Shown: one piece after another, positions 23,101 to 30,476 of the stretch | Numbering within the stretch: the stretch's first letter is position 1 | Layout: each line of letters begins with the position of its first letter | NCBI GenBank assembly: GCA_003575245.1 | Contig: NMQN01000027.1 | Location: 1-34,563 of the forward strand | From: Candidatus Atribacteria bacterium 1244-E10-H5-B2 | GTDB taxonomy: Bacteria > Atribacterota > JS1 > SB-45 > 34-128 | Reading direction: 5' to 3' | Length of the DNA: 34,563 bases | Made by a program: the position numbers and the translations under genes | The notes under the pieces: model-generated | Seen by the model: only the letters and a program-made list of their open reading frames with translations | What the model was told of the DNA's origin: nothing | Database searches by the model: none

Positions 23101-23646
23101 TTAACTTTTGGCATTTTCAGGTTTTTTCTGCTCTTTTAATTCCTCTAATCGATTAACTTCTTTCTCCAGAGGACAACCTCCCGTATCTTTTAAGGGACAA
23201 TTCTCATAACTTTTAATTGTTGTAAAATTGATTTGAGGGGGAACAAGTGGTTGCCCATCTTTACCGGTCAATTCAAGTTTACTTCTATCAGCAGGGTAGG
23301 AAGCCTTTAATTTTAAAATCATATCTAAATATTTAACAATTACATTATGATCCGCTATCTCTTTCCTATCTTCACCTGTTCCTGTTTCTCTGGTAGCATT
23401 TAAACCGTCTATGAGTTTTTGACTAATAACCGGGTCCGAAAGCCCCATCCTATCTAAAACCTCAACGATCGAAAGGCCAACCTTAGCCACCATTCGTTTA
23501 CCTAACTCTTTCGCCGAATCTCTTTTAATATCAGGGCTTACAGCTAAATAGGCCTCTGTCGCATTTCCGCAATTCTCGATATATGCTTCGATAAATTTCT
23601 TTTCCCTTAATGTCCTTTTGATTGATCCCCCGTTATTGTTAGACAT
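23101..23646 (-). CDS. terS: Phage terminase small subunit (181 aa)
   Basis: The N-terminal half matches the Terminase_2 pattern: TLREKKFIEAYIENCGNATE with AYLAVSP, then SAKELGKRMVAK, a helix-turn-helix that recognises the packaging site. The C-terminal part holds four Cys (NCPLKDTGGCPLEK plus upstream) and a charged tail. AGGTGG precedes the ATG. It pairs with TerL directly downstream. A dedicated small subunit is what satellites use to redirect packaging. Confidence 0.85.
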   Translation of the reverse strand: MSNNNGGSIKRTLREKKFIEAYIENCGNATEAYLAVSPDIKRDSAKELGKRMVAKVGLSIVEVLDRMGLSDPVISQKLIDGLNATRETGTGEDRKEIADHNVIVKYLDMILKLKASYPADRSKLELTGKDGQPLVPPQINFTTIKSYENCPLKDTGGCPLEKEVNRLEELKEQKKPENAKS

Positions 23647-23705
23647 CTTATATCACACCACCTATATTTATTTTTTGATTAGTAAACTTTTGTAAACTTT
23701 CAGAT

Positions 23706-23735
23706 AAAAAAAATAGGAAGGTAAATTCCCCTTCC
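23706..23735 (-). terminator. Terminator between the small ORF and terS
   Basis: On the minus strand GGAAGG (23735-23730) pairs with CCTTCC (23721-23716) around an 8-base loop, followed by A and eight Ts. It separates transcription from the replication side from the terminase genes. Confidence 0.65.
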
Positions 23736-23741
23736 CCGATA

Positions 23742-23879
23742 CTATAATATTCTTTTTTTCCTTTTAGCTATTATATCACATATGCCAGTCTTTATTCCCT
23801 CTTTAACACAAATACAATGGTCTGGGATTTCTGAATAATAATGAGCCTGGAGATATCTTTCTCTTTCCTTCTGATCCAA
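23742..23879 (-). CDS. Possible small protein (45 aa, TTG start)
   Basis: An open frame from TTG 23879 to TAG 23742 gives a charged peptide with CICVKEGIKTGICDIIAK near its end. It is followed at once by a terminator. There is no ATG in the frame and the GGAG before the TTG is too close, so the start is uncertain. It could instead be the tail of a longer broken gene. Confidence 0.35.
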   Translation of the reverse strand: MDQKERERYLQAHYYSEIPDHCICVKEGIKTGICDIIAKRKKRIL

Positions 23880-23941
23880 CTTCTCCAGATTAACACCACT
23901 TTTTTTGGTTTAGTTTTAAGGACAAAAAATATCTGTCATAA

Positions 23942-24048
23942 GGAGTAAAATGAGTACATAAAATATTTTACCCCTTTTTAAGGAATTTGAAACCCTTGAT
24001 AAATCTACCTATAGAGGACGCATAAGGAGTGTCTGGAGTAAAAGGAGT
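23942..24048. repeat. GGAGT motifs with a 9-bp period
   Basis: GGAGT begins at 24026, 24035 and 24044, exactly 9 bp apart, and GGAGT/TGAGT at 23942 and 23951, also 9 bp apart. A related pair (GGAAGT, GGAGTT) lies near 26826-26840 before the primase gene. These may be binding sites of a replication or regulatory protein. Confidence 0.6.
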
Positions 24049-24165
24049 GGTTTTTACCTACCTCTCAGATATGAAAATATTTTAAAAAAACACTAAAAAA
24101 GTAGAAAAACATATTATTCCCTTAGGTGTAAACAGGTCTTCTTACTCATTTCATTACCTCCTTCA

Positions 24166-24352
24166 TATTGGCAATATTGGCAATATTGGCTAAGTTTGCT
24201 ATTAAGTTATATATACAATATATAAATAATTACATATAATATTTTTTTAATAGTTTGTCTTAATATAGAATATTGCCAATATTGCCAATATTGCCAATAT
24301 AGATGTTGTAACCCTTTGTTTATAATAGTTTTAAAAATCACCATATTGGCAA
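24166..24352. other. Probable replication origin: inverted iteron clusters around an AT-rich core
   Basis: TATTGGCAA is repeated at a 9-bp period at 24166-24190 (two full copies and most of a third) and once more at 24344-24352. TATTGCCAA is repeated three times at 24271-24297, again with period 9, in inverted sense relative to the left cluster. Between them lie 80 bp of almost pure A and T (24191-24270). The region follows the primase-helicase stop by 16-200 bp. Iterons beside an AT-rich stretch and a primase-helicase gene are the usual form of a P4-like or plasmid origin. The rest of 23880-24165 has no supported gene. Confidence 0.65.
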
Positions 24353-24367
24353 TATTTTTTACTCTTT

Positions 24368-26791
24368 TTATTCAGGCATATCTTCTGGTCTGACATATTC
24401 TCCATTTACTTCTTCTATATTTTGTTTCCCTGTTGAATTAAAGACCTTCATGCTTTCTTGTATCATTGTTTTATCAGTATCGTCTAATTCTTCCTCTTCT
24501 TTTTTAAGTTTGTCGGACTTCCAATTTATCCCAGACCAAGCTTCTTTGTGTTCCTTCCCTCTATTGTAATATATTAAAGTTGTTCCATATCCTAAATCTC
24601 TCATCTTAGTTCCAAGCTTAATTGTTTTAATCCCTGGATGGTCAATGGTTGTTAAATATTCATTATATTTTTCCCAAAAAAAACGTTTTTGAATTTTACC
24701 ATCTCTATTTTTTATTGTTTCAGTTTCTAAAAAAGTTGATAATGGTTCACTGGCTAATAAGTATTCTGCTTTATGCACTTCAGAGGACTTTTCGTTTGTA
24801 AACTCCCAATCTCTTTTTCTTAGTTTTTTTAAATAGACAATTAAACATAAGGCAAATCCTTCTATTTCTATTTCAGGTAATTTATCAATAATATCAAGAA
24901 TTTTCTTTTTCTCATTTGGAGCTTTAGGATTTAAAACAAATTTGTAAGGGCATTTTACAATAATCGTCCTATCAAAAAAAGCATCTAAAGTATCTGCTGT
25001 CTCCCTTATTATGTTCCCGACAAAGATACTTTTTGCTTTGTTATAAAAGTAAAACGGTTCTTTAAATTTCCTCTCTCCCCTTATAAGGTCTTGCCCAGTT
25101 ATTCTCTTAAACATGTCATCATTCTTAATCATTGAATAATTTTCTTCGCTTGCTATATTTAAGGCTTTACCATATAAGTTAGCTGCTGCAAACTTATCCT
25201 TTGCTAAGGAGGTCATACTTTCCATAGCCATATTCTCTTTGCCATAAATTCTGGTAAGCAATCTTTCATATTGACTTTTTCCATTCCTACTTCCACCATA
25301 TAAAAAGAGACTTCTGGGATTAGGGATACTTCCCCACATAGGATAAGCAGCAAATTCTTTTAAAGTGATAACATCTTTTTCTTCAACTATGTCGTTTAAA
25401 AATTCATCTACCTTTTTACAACTGGGAGCTTGGGGATTATAATTTACTGCCCATTTACTGATAAAAAAATATTTAGGGGAGTATTCTATAGTTTTATCTG
25501 TATCCAAATCGAATATAACATTGTTAAAAGGAATTAAATTTAAAGGGGGTTCTATTGCATCTTCCTCTTTAAAGCACTTACCTTTTAGTTCATTGATAAC
25601 TTCATTTACATAATGGACAGAGCAATGTTCTGGTTTTAATATCTCTTCCCTTAATATTGCATTTATCCATTTTTCTGCTCCCAACTTCCAAATCTTTTTC
25701 GTTACACTGTAATACCAAAACCTACCTAAATAATCATAAATTAAGTTATATTTTTCTCTCATCTTTTCTGAATATAGTTTGACATTAAATTTTGTTGGAT
25801 GTTTTATAGCGAAGTTCCCTTTGGCAGTCTTCAATGTATATAATAGATATTCGGGGTCATTATCTTTTAACTTCCCATTTGGCTGGACTATCATTGCTTT
25901 GATAATCTCTTCATCGGTAAAAGTATTACGGTTGACTAATATACTGGTTAAAGACATAGAATAACCACTCTTAGTCGTATCAGCCAAATCAGTCCTGATA
26001 CCATTCCAAGTCGCTTTTAACTTTTTATTTGATTTTAGAAGTTCTTTAAAACTATCAGGCAATACGATATCATCTAAATTACTAATCCAACCTTTAATTT
26101 TCTCTTTCCCTATTGCTGTTTTACCTAAAACTTTCTCTTCTTGTTTGATATGAAACTCTTTGAATTGTTTGATGTCATATTTAATATCAGGTTCAAATTT
26201 AATTATCTTTACTGGTAGACCTCCATTATGGTCAGGCTTAAAATTAAAAGTATTCGGCACCCTTAAACAACGACATAAATCTTTCCCAGCAATATCTCCA
26301 CCTAATGCTTTAGACAAACCCGCTAACATCCCCCTTAAATGCAATGTATAAGTATTGTTCTTAATGTTGATTGGTTCTGATAGTAACCAATATAGATGAT
26401 AGCCCTGTCCACTATCTATTATTATTGATGGAGGTATTTTGAATTCTTTTATTTTCTGTAAAGCCTCTTCTTTGGTTGGCAAGTTAGGCTTGTCTTTTCT
26501 TTTGCAGTCTATATCACAATAAAGTGCTTGTAAGACTTTTACGTCTTTTTCAGTTCCCGTTCCCTTACGATATCTGGGACATACTCCAAAATGGACATTA
26601 AGATTTTTGAAATGGTCTGTATTTAACAATTTGGTTAGTCTATCAATATCTTTTATCCTTTCAAAAAATTGCTCTTTGAATTTAGGTTTAGGTTCATCTT
26701 TTATAAGTTCAAAAGTCCTAACATCAATGTAGTTTTCTTTATCTACACCAGCGAATAATGCTTTTAAAAATGTCTCTGTTAATACTTGCAT
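24368..26791 (-). CDS. Primase-helicase replication protein (807 aa)
   Basis: The N-terminal 220 residues are an archaeo-eukaryotic-type primase/polymerase: CDID at 92-95 supplies the catalytic acids and DSGQGYHLYW at 126-135 the conserved His. The C-terminal half is a D5_N plus superfamily-3 helicase: LIPFNNVIFDL, Walker A YGGSRNGKS near residue 500, ALNIASEEN (Walker B-like) and FDRTIIV (arginine finger). This architecture is that of P4-like phage, satellite and plasmid replicases that prime and unwind their own origin. Iterons lie just beyond its 3' end. It can probably start replication independently of host DnaA. Confidence 0.92.
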   Translation of the reverse strand: MQVLTETFLKALFAGVDKENYIDVRTFELIKDEPKPKFKEQFFERIKDIDRLTKLLNTDHFKNLNVHFGVCPRYRKGTGTEKDVKVLQALYCDIDCKRKDKPNLPTKEEALQKIKEFKIPPSIIIDSGQGYHLYWLLSEPINIKNNTYTLHLRGMLAGLSKALGGDIAGKDLCRCLRVPNTFNFKPDHNGGLPVKIIKFEPDIKYDIKQFKEFHIKQEEKVLGKTAIGKEKIKGWISNLDDIVLPDSFKELLKSNKKLKATWNGIRTDLADTTKSGYSMSLTSILVNRNTFTDEEIIKAMIVQPNGKLKDNDPEYLLYTLKTAKGNFAIKHPTKFNVKLYSEKMREKYNLIYDYLGRFWYYSVTKKIWKLGAEKWINAILREEILKPEHCSVHYVNEVINELKGKCFKEEDAIEPPLNLIPFNNVIFDLDTDKTIEYSPKYFFISKWAVNYNPQAPSCKKVDEFLNDIVEEKDVITLKEFAAYPMWGSIPNPRSLFLYGGSRNGKSQYERLLTRIYGKENMAMESMTSLAKDKFAAANLYGKALNIASEENYSMIKNDDMFKRITGQDLIRGERKFKEPFYFYNKAKSIFVGNIIRETADTLDAFFDRTIIVKCPYKFVLNPKAPNEKKKILDIIDKLPEIEIEGFALCLIVYLKKLRKRDWEFTNEKSSEVHKAEYLLASEPLSTFLETETIKNRDGKIQKRFFWEKYNEYLTTIDHPGIKTIKLGTKMRDLGYGTTLIYYNRGKEHKEAWSGINWKSDKLKKEEEELDDTDKTMIQESMKVFNSTGKQNIEEVNGEYVRPEDMPE

Positions 26792-26810
26792 AATTTACTC
26801 TCCTTATGCC

Positions 26811-26840
26811 TAATTGGCGTAATTGGAAGTAAAGGAGTTA
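26811..26840. repeat. TAATTGG pair (period 9) before the primase gene
   Basis: TAATTGG begins at 26811 and 26820, 9 bp apart, followed by GGAAGT and GGAGTT that resemble the GGAGT motifs at 23942-24048. They lie 20-50 bp upstream of the primase-helicase ATG and are good operator candidates. A GCAG/CTGC hairpin follows at about 26870. Confidence 0.55.
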
Positions 26841-26911
26841 GCCTGCCCTCCAATCACGCCTTTTAGACGCAGGCAGTTTTCTGCCCAGCTTTTATTTAAT
26901 TTTTTTTTGCC

Positions 26912-27118
26912 CTAAATTAAACAAACCCCTTTGGCATCATGTCGGCTGTTACAGTTATATTCACCTTTAATTGTATTGATCCCCATAGAAGGGTCTTTAT
27001 CTTCGTGGTCGGGGTTAATGCGACGGGCTAAATACTGCCCTTCCTTTCCTGTCCTTTTAGCTTTAACTGTGATCTTTTCCTGTGTCTTGTAGTGGCATAA
27101 ATCTATATATTCTTCCAT
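26912..27118 (-). CDS. Stand-alone CHC2-like zinc-finger protein (68 aa)
   Basis: DHEDKDPSMGINTIKGEYNC with SRHDAKGV resembles the DnaG-type primase zinc finger, whose usual form is CPFHxDxxPS...CFGC..GG. The metal ligands are only partly kept (CH at 8-9, then H and C further on), so zinc binding is uncertain. It lies directly upstream of the primase-helicase in the same direction, 120 bp away, and may supply the template-recognition module that the primase lacks. It could also be the remnant of a longer primase. Confidence 0.55.
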   Translation of the reverse strand: MEEYIDLCHYKTQEKITVKAKRTGKEGQYLARRINPDHEDKDPSMGINTIKGEYNCNSRHDAKGVCLI

Positions 27119-27122
27119 TTGC

Positions 27123-27497
27123 TTATTGTTTAACTCCTTCCTTCTTTATTTTTCCCCCTACTTTGGTAATCTTCCAGTCATCATCTTTGAATTGAGATAT
27201 AATTTTAAGCATTTTCAGGGGAGCGTCAATATCAGCAGTATCAACCAGACCCCCTACCCGATCATACTTCTCAAGGACAGCATTAAGTTTTTTCTCGCCT
27301 TCAAAGCCAATTTTTTTTCTTCTTCTGGTATACTCAATAAGAATTTTGTCTAAGTCCTCTTCGGTTACTTTTGTTTTCTCATTTTTAGATTTCTCAACTA
27401 ATTTTCTTATCTTCTCTTCTTTTTCTTTTTCTGCTTTTTTAAGCAATTCACTCATCTTAACCGATACTCTATCTAATTCTCGTTCCATTTTCCTCAT
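27123..27497 (-). CDS. Hypothetical coiled-coil protein (124 aa)
   Basis: The first 50 residues are a highly charged helix (MSELLKKAEKEKEEKIRKLV), then a mixed region with GGLVDTADIDAPLKMLKII. I do not recognise it. AAAGGAG precedes the ATG, and the CHC2-like gene follows 4 bp after its stop, so it belongs to the replication operon. Confidence 0.65.
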   Translation of the reverse strand: MRKMERELDRVSVKMSELLKKAEKEKEEKIRKLVEKSKNEKTKVTEEDLDKILIEYTRRRKKIGFEGEKKLNAVLEKYDRVGGLVDTADIDAPLKMLKIISQFKDDDWKITKVGGKIKKEGVKQ

Positions 27498-27586
27498 ATA
27501 TATTACTCTCCTTTCATTAACCCGGAAGGATCAGTCGAAAGGAGAGCAATAAAGCCCCCACCGATCCCGCCGGGCAATAGACCGTT

Positions 27587-27709
27587 TTACCGGCCAGATT
27601 TAAACCCAATATTAGATTCCTGTTTCTCTTTATTCCTTTGCTCCCTCAGCTCCCGGATAGCTTTAAGCCTCTTCTTTTCCTTTTTGATTTTCTTCCTATC
27701 CTTTTCCAT
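27587..27709 (-). CDS. Small basic protein (40 aa)
   Basis: An open frame from ATG 27709 to TAA 27587, with GAAGGAG about 14 nt upstream, encodes a Lys/Arg/Glu-rich helix (KKIKKEKKRLKAIRELREQR). It overlaps by 14 bp the end of the interrupted gene at 27696-28016. Low complexity makes the call uncertain. Confidence 0.4.
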   Translation of the reverse strand: MEKDRKKIKKEKKRLKAIRELREQRNKEKQESNIGFKSGR

Positions 27710-28016
27710 TGCTAAAACTCAGCTCCTTCACTAGATCTTTACAGATCTCGATTCCTTTAATATGAAGTGAATACCACTTTGTTAAGATTCCCCTGAATTC
27801 TTCAATAGTGGCTTCCCCTTTAAGTCCTGCTTTTCAGACTTCATTAAGCCGGTCTTCTGCCTGATCGGTCTGCTCATAAAGGCTCCCATGGTGCTCTCTG
27901 ATATATTCAATAGTGCCTGCCCTATATCTTCTACTGATCCCATCTAAAGCTTTTTTGAATAGCACCTCAAAAGGATCTTCATTTTTAAGGTAAAAACCTA
28001 TATTCACTCTGATCAC
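27696..28016 (-). pseudogene. Gene interrupted by an in-frame TGA (60 + 45 codons)
   Basis: From GTG 28016 the frame runs 60 codons to TGA at 27834-27836, then continues in the same frame for 45 sense codons to TAG at 27696. Both parts look like one acidic/helical protein (DPFEVLFKKALDGISRRYRA before; EFRGILTKWYSLHIKGIEIC after). Other genes in the window end normally with TGA, so it is most simply a nonsense mutation (CGA or TGG to TGA). Read-through is possible but unsupported. I do not recognise the family. Confidence 0.55.
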
Positions 28017-28030
28017 CTGTCTTTTTTAAT

Positions 28031-28060
28031 TTGACAATTTTATATTTATTATGTTAATAT
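28031..28060 (+). promoter_or_regulatory. Promoter of a plus-strand small RNA
   Basis: TTGACA at 28031-28036 and TAATAT at 28055-28060 are 18 bp apart (TTAATA one base earlier gives 17). It points against the surrounding minus-strand genes. Confidence 0.65.
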
Positions 28061-28066
28061 AAAAAC

Positions 28067-28154
28067 TCACAAGGCCCCATAAACTTAAAACGTGGGGATA
28101 TATATTTATAGAAAAAGGAGTTTCAAAGTGCTAAAGAGGCTCCTTTTTCTTTTT
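28067..28154 (+). ncRNA. Putative small RNA in the replication/partition region
   Basis: Downstream of the promoter at 28031-28060 comes a CCCCA (28075-28079) / TGGGG (28093-28097) hairpin. It is followed by a terminator with a perfect 10-bp stem GAAAAAGGAG (28111-28120) / CTCCTTTTTC (28140-28149) and more Ts. There is no open frame. The length (about 88 nt), direction and two-hairpin layout resemble the antisense RNAs of modules A and B and plasmid copy-control RNAs. Minus-strand read-through from the PC4-like gene towards the interrupted gene would be its target in cis. Confidence 0.6.
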
Positions 28155-28217
28155 GTATTCTAAACCAAAAACATTTCGATATCAAGTTTAACCTTGTATC
28201 CCCTATCATACTGACTA

Positions 28218-28421
28218 TTAGACATCTTCCAACTTCCTTATCATTTTTATAAAATTTGGTAGCCATTCAGAGTTAAAATTTACACCCTTAGGAGTGGGAA
28301 TATACTTCCCATCTACTTTTACGAATTGCCTTAAATCAACTCTTTCTTGTTCCTTATATTCCCCGATAGATAAAACTAATCTTCTGTTATCTGTAATATC
28401 TAATTTTCCGATCTCTTTCAT
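28218..28421 (-). CDS. PC4/YdbC-like single-strand DNA-binding protein (67 aa)
   Basis: LVLSIGEYKEQERVDLRQFV then GKYIPTPKGVNFNSEWLPNF matches the PC4 (p15) fold: a beta strand with IGEYK, VDLR, TPKG and a final helix. Bacterial and phage members bind single-stranded DNA as dimers. It lies in the replication region and could serve there as a small SSB. It is a separate transcription unit, with a terminator upstream (28460-28496). Confidence 0.78.
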   Translation of the reverse strand: MKEIGKLDITDNRRLVLSIGEYKEQERVDLRQFVKVDGKYIPTPKGVNFNSEWLPNFIKMIRKLEDV

Positions 28422-28459
28422 AAAATTTGCCTTCTTTTTCTGTTATAAAAATAAAAAAA

Positions 28460-28496
28460 GGGATATTAGTGGCTGTTTTTTTCCTCTAAATATCCC
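28460..28496 (-). terminator. Terminator upstream of the PC4-like gene
   Basis: GGGATATT (28460-28467) and AATATCCC (28489-28496) pair, extended by A and T runs on both sides, with at least seven Ts on the minus strand. It ends the transcript of the excisionase-like gene at 28625. Confidence 0.75.
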
Positions 28497-28624
28497 CTTT
28501 TTAATCACTTTAAATCAAGACCTGAACCTAAATGCCAACTTTTATCGATGAATTGTGTCACGCTGTGACACTTTTTAGCAAATTGAATACATCGCCAGCT
28601 GATTTCAGACCTTTTTTTCTATTT

Positions 28625-28813
28625 TTATTTAACTCCCTCTATAAACTTTTGTAAATTCTCTTCGGTTACATACCAGGATAAACCTATCTTCCTGGCCTTG
28701 ATTTTTCCTTCTCTTAGATATACCCGGACAGTCCTGGCACTTAGGTTTAGCATACTCACCAGGTCCTCTACCGAATATAACTTTGTATTAACAACAGCGA
28801 TCACCATAAACAC
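28625..28813 (-). CDS. Excisionase-type HTH protein (62 aa)
   Basis: KLYSVEDLVSMLNLSARTVR followed by YLREGKIKARKIGLSWYVTE is a MerR-like HTH_17 domain covering the whole protein, as in recombination directionality factors. It is related to the protein at 15823-16047. Its position between the PC4-like gene and the parA operon suggests a regulator or excisionase of recombinase 2. Confidence 0.8.
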   Translation of the reverse strand: MFMVIAVVNTKLYSVEDLVSMLNLSARTVRVYLREGKIKARKIGLSWYVTEENLQKFIEGVK

Positions 28814-28929
28814 CCCCTTAATTATTTACCCCCACACTAAAAACGATATCACATAACTTATTTTTTGTCAAGCATAACTTCATTTTAATTCCTCAAATAA
28901 AATAATTTAATATTACAGACTTATTCTGA

Positions 28930-29214
28930 TTAAGTTTTCTGTTTTATGTTTTTTCCTTTTAAGCCATCATTCACAACCATATTAAAAGCCTCTGTTAAGC
29001 TGCGCCTATCCCAGTATGAAAAGTTATATAATTTTTGCAACAAATCCTTCTTAATATAAAAGGTCATTTTTTTAGTCTTAAAGGTTTCTTTACCAGGATC
29101 AAGGGAAGGCATGCCTATTTTGCGTGTATTACTTACATTACGTTTATTACTTGTTTTGCCTGTGGTTTTCTTGATAATTTTATCTTCAAGATTGATATTT
29201 TTTCCTACTGGCAT
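28930..29214 (-). CDS. Ribbon-helix-helix partner of ParA (94 aa)
   Basis: The first 45 residues are basic and flexible. The last 45 (KKMTFYIKKDLLQKLYNFSY, then RRSLTEAFNMVVNDGL) form a ribbon-helix-helix. A basic tail plus ribbon-helix-helix directly after parA (2-bp gap) is the layout of ParG- or omega-type centromere-binding proteins in small type Ib partition systems. The 9-bp repeats at 29983-30007 are its likely sites. Confidence 0.75.
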   Translation of the reverse strand: MPVGKNINLEDKIIKKTTGKTSNKRNVSNTRKIGMPSLDPGKETFKTKKMTFYIKKDLLQKLYNFSYWDRRSLTEAFNMVVNDGLKGKNIKQKT

Positions 29215-29216
29215 AT

Positions 29217-29963
29217 TTAACTCCTTTCGTTTAAAAATTCTTTAGCCAAATTCTTATAATCAACAGAACCAGAGCTTCCAGGTGCATAACTTAATACACT
29301 TTTAGCGAATGAGGGTGATTCTGCTATTTTTACACAAATCTTAATAACCGAATTAAAAACCTTTTCTTTTGAATTGTTCTTGATCTCGTTTAAGACCTCA
29401 CCTGATAACCTTCTCCTACTATCAAACATCGATACTATAATTCCCCCAATCTTCAAGTTTTTATTCAAAACACCTTTAACCTCATCGATGGTTTTCAATA
29501 ATTGCGTTAAGCCTTGAAAGCTTAAAACTTCCATTTGTAAAGGGATCAATACCTCGTCGGCCACAGTTAAGGCATTTACGGTCAGTATAGATAAAGCCGG
29601 GGGGCTATCAATAAAGATATAATCATATCCCCCTAAATCCTTTAGTCGTTCACTCAATAACTGTTCCCTTCCAATCTTATTAATTATAGATACTTCTAAG
29701 TCGGCTAACCGGGAAGAAGAAGGGGCAATATCTAAACCTTCTCTTTTTACAAGTATTGTTTGTATTGTTTGTTTCCCCTGCAATACTTCCACTATGGTAT
29801 TTTCTGGATTATGTATCCCGAATGAATAGGTAAGGTTAGCCTGGGGGTCCAAATCAATTAACAATATCTTTTTGCCCATTAAAGCAAGAGATACTCCTAA
29901 ATTTATCGCAAGGGTGGTTTTTCCGGTTCCGCCTTTCTGATTGGTTATAGTTATAATTTTCAT
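29217..29963 (-). CDS. parA: ParA-type partition ATPase (248 aa)
   Basis: The deviant Walker A KGGTGKTT lies at residues 10-17, LLIDLDPQANLTYSFG is the A-prime region and YIFIDSPPALSILT the Walker B. Without an N-terminal HTH it is a short (type Ib) ParA. With the ribbon-helix-helix gene it forms a partition operon, so the element is, or recently was, a low-copy extrachromosomal replicon. Its upstream region carries 9-bp repeats. Confidence 0.93.
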   Translation of the reverse strand: MKIITITNQKGGTGKTTLAINLGVSLALMGKKILLIDLDPQANLTYSFGIHNPENTIVEVLQGKQTIQTILVKREGLDIAPSSSRLADLEVSIINKIGREQLLSERLKDLGGYDYIFIDSPPALSILTVNALTVADEVLIPLQMEVLSFQGLTQLLKTIDEVKGVLNKNLKIGGIIVSMFDSRRRLSGEVLNEIKNNSKEKVFNSVIKICVKIAESPSFAKSVLSYAPGSSGSVDYKNLAKEFLNERS

Positions 29964-29982
29964 TTATCCCCCCCGTTAATAA

Positions 29983-30007
29983 TTGTAATGTTTGTATTGT
30001 TTGTAAT
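29983..30007. promoter_or_regulatory. Candidate centromere/operator: TTGTA repeats, period 9
   Basis: TTGTA begins at 29983, 29992 and 30001, exactly 9 bp apart, 20-45 bp upstream of the parA ATG. Tandem short direct repeats before a parA-RHH operon usually serve as parS and operator. Similar TTG words at a 9-bp period also occur inside parA near 29752-29775. Confidence 0.6.
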
Positions 30008-30038
30008 AATTATAATACAAGTTAAGAAAAAATATGTT

Positions 30039-30236
30039 TTAAACAGCTTGAACCGTTTTAGACTTCTCATTTAACCTGGTTAATTTTTCCCTTCTTTCCC
30101 GATCCATTGCTTTAACTTTAGCAGCTACAATTAAATAAAATTCCTGTTCGTTGTATTTATCTTCTTTTAGGTCCAGGATTAATTTATTATAGAAATTATC
30201 AAACTCACTTAAAAAGTTTAATCTTTCCGGGAGCAT
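30039..30236 (-). CDS. Hypothetical protein (65 aa)
   Basis: It is a charged, helical small protein (FDNFYNKLILDLKEDKYNEQ, then KAMDRERREKLTRLNEKS) with no recognised domain. It lies upstream of the partition operon in the same direction, but the repeats at 29983-30007 and a 75-bp gap separate them. Confidence 0.55.
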   Translation of the reverse strand: MLPERLNFLSEFDNFYNKLILDLKEDKYNEQEFYLIVAAKVKAMDRERREKLTRLNEKSKTVQAV

Positions 30237-30298
30237 TTAGAATCACCACCTTAATTTTGTAGGATTGTATAAGAAAAAATCAGCCTAATTCTTAGCGC

Positions 30299-30360
30299 GA
30301 TACTCGATACGCGATACGCGATACGCTAACCGCATGCGGTACTCAATACGAGATACGAGT
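30299..30360. repeat. 7-bp tandem repeats flanking a 12-bp palindrome
   Basis: GATACTC (30299) is followed by GATACGC at 30306, 30313 and 30320 (period 7). Then comes the perfect palindrome ACCGCATGCGGT (30329-30340) and, after it, ATACGAG at 30346 and 30353. It is a compact arrangement of direct repeats on both sides of a palindrome, 120 bp beyond the stop of recombinase 2. It could be a recombination or protein-binding site or a dispersed genomic repeat. The rest of 30361-30476 resembles bases 218-250 weakly. Confidence 0.75.
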
Positions 30361-30476
30361 CCCTTTTAGACCTCCAAATTTCGCTTTTAAGGCCCCTCAA
30401 ATTTCTTGCCCTTATGATTGTATGCGTTTATTGACCTTTTCGCTTAAAAACTTACGCCTTTTCTTCTTAGATATAT

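Noticed and set aside
24166..24297. 9-bp repeats considered as a CRISPR array
   Set aside because: Repeats are too short and contiguous with no spacers, and no cas genes are in the window; iterons fit better.
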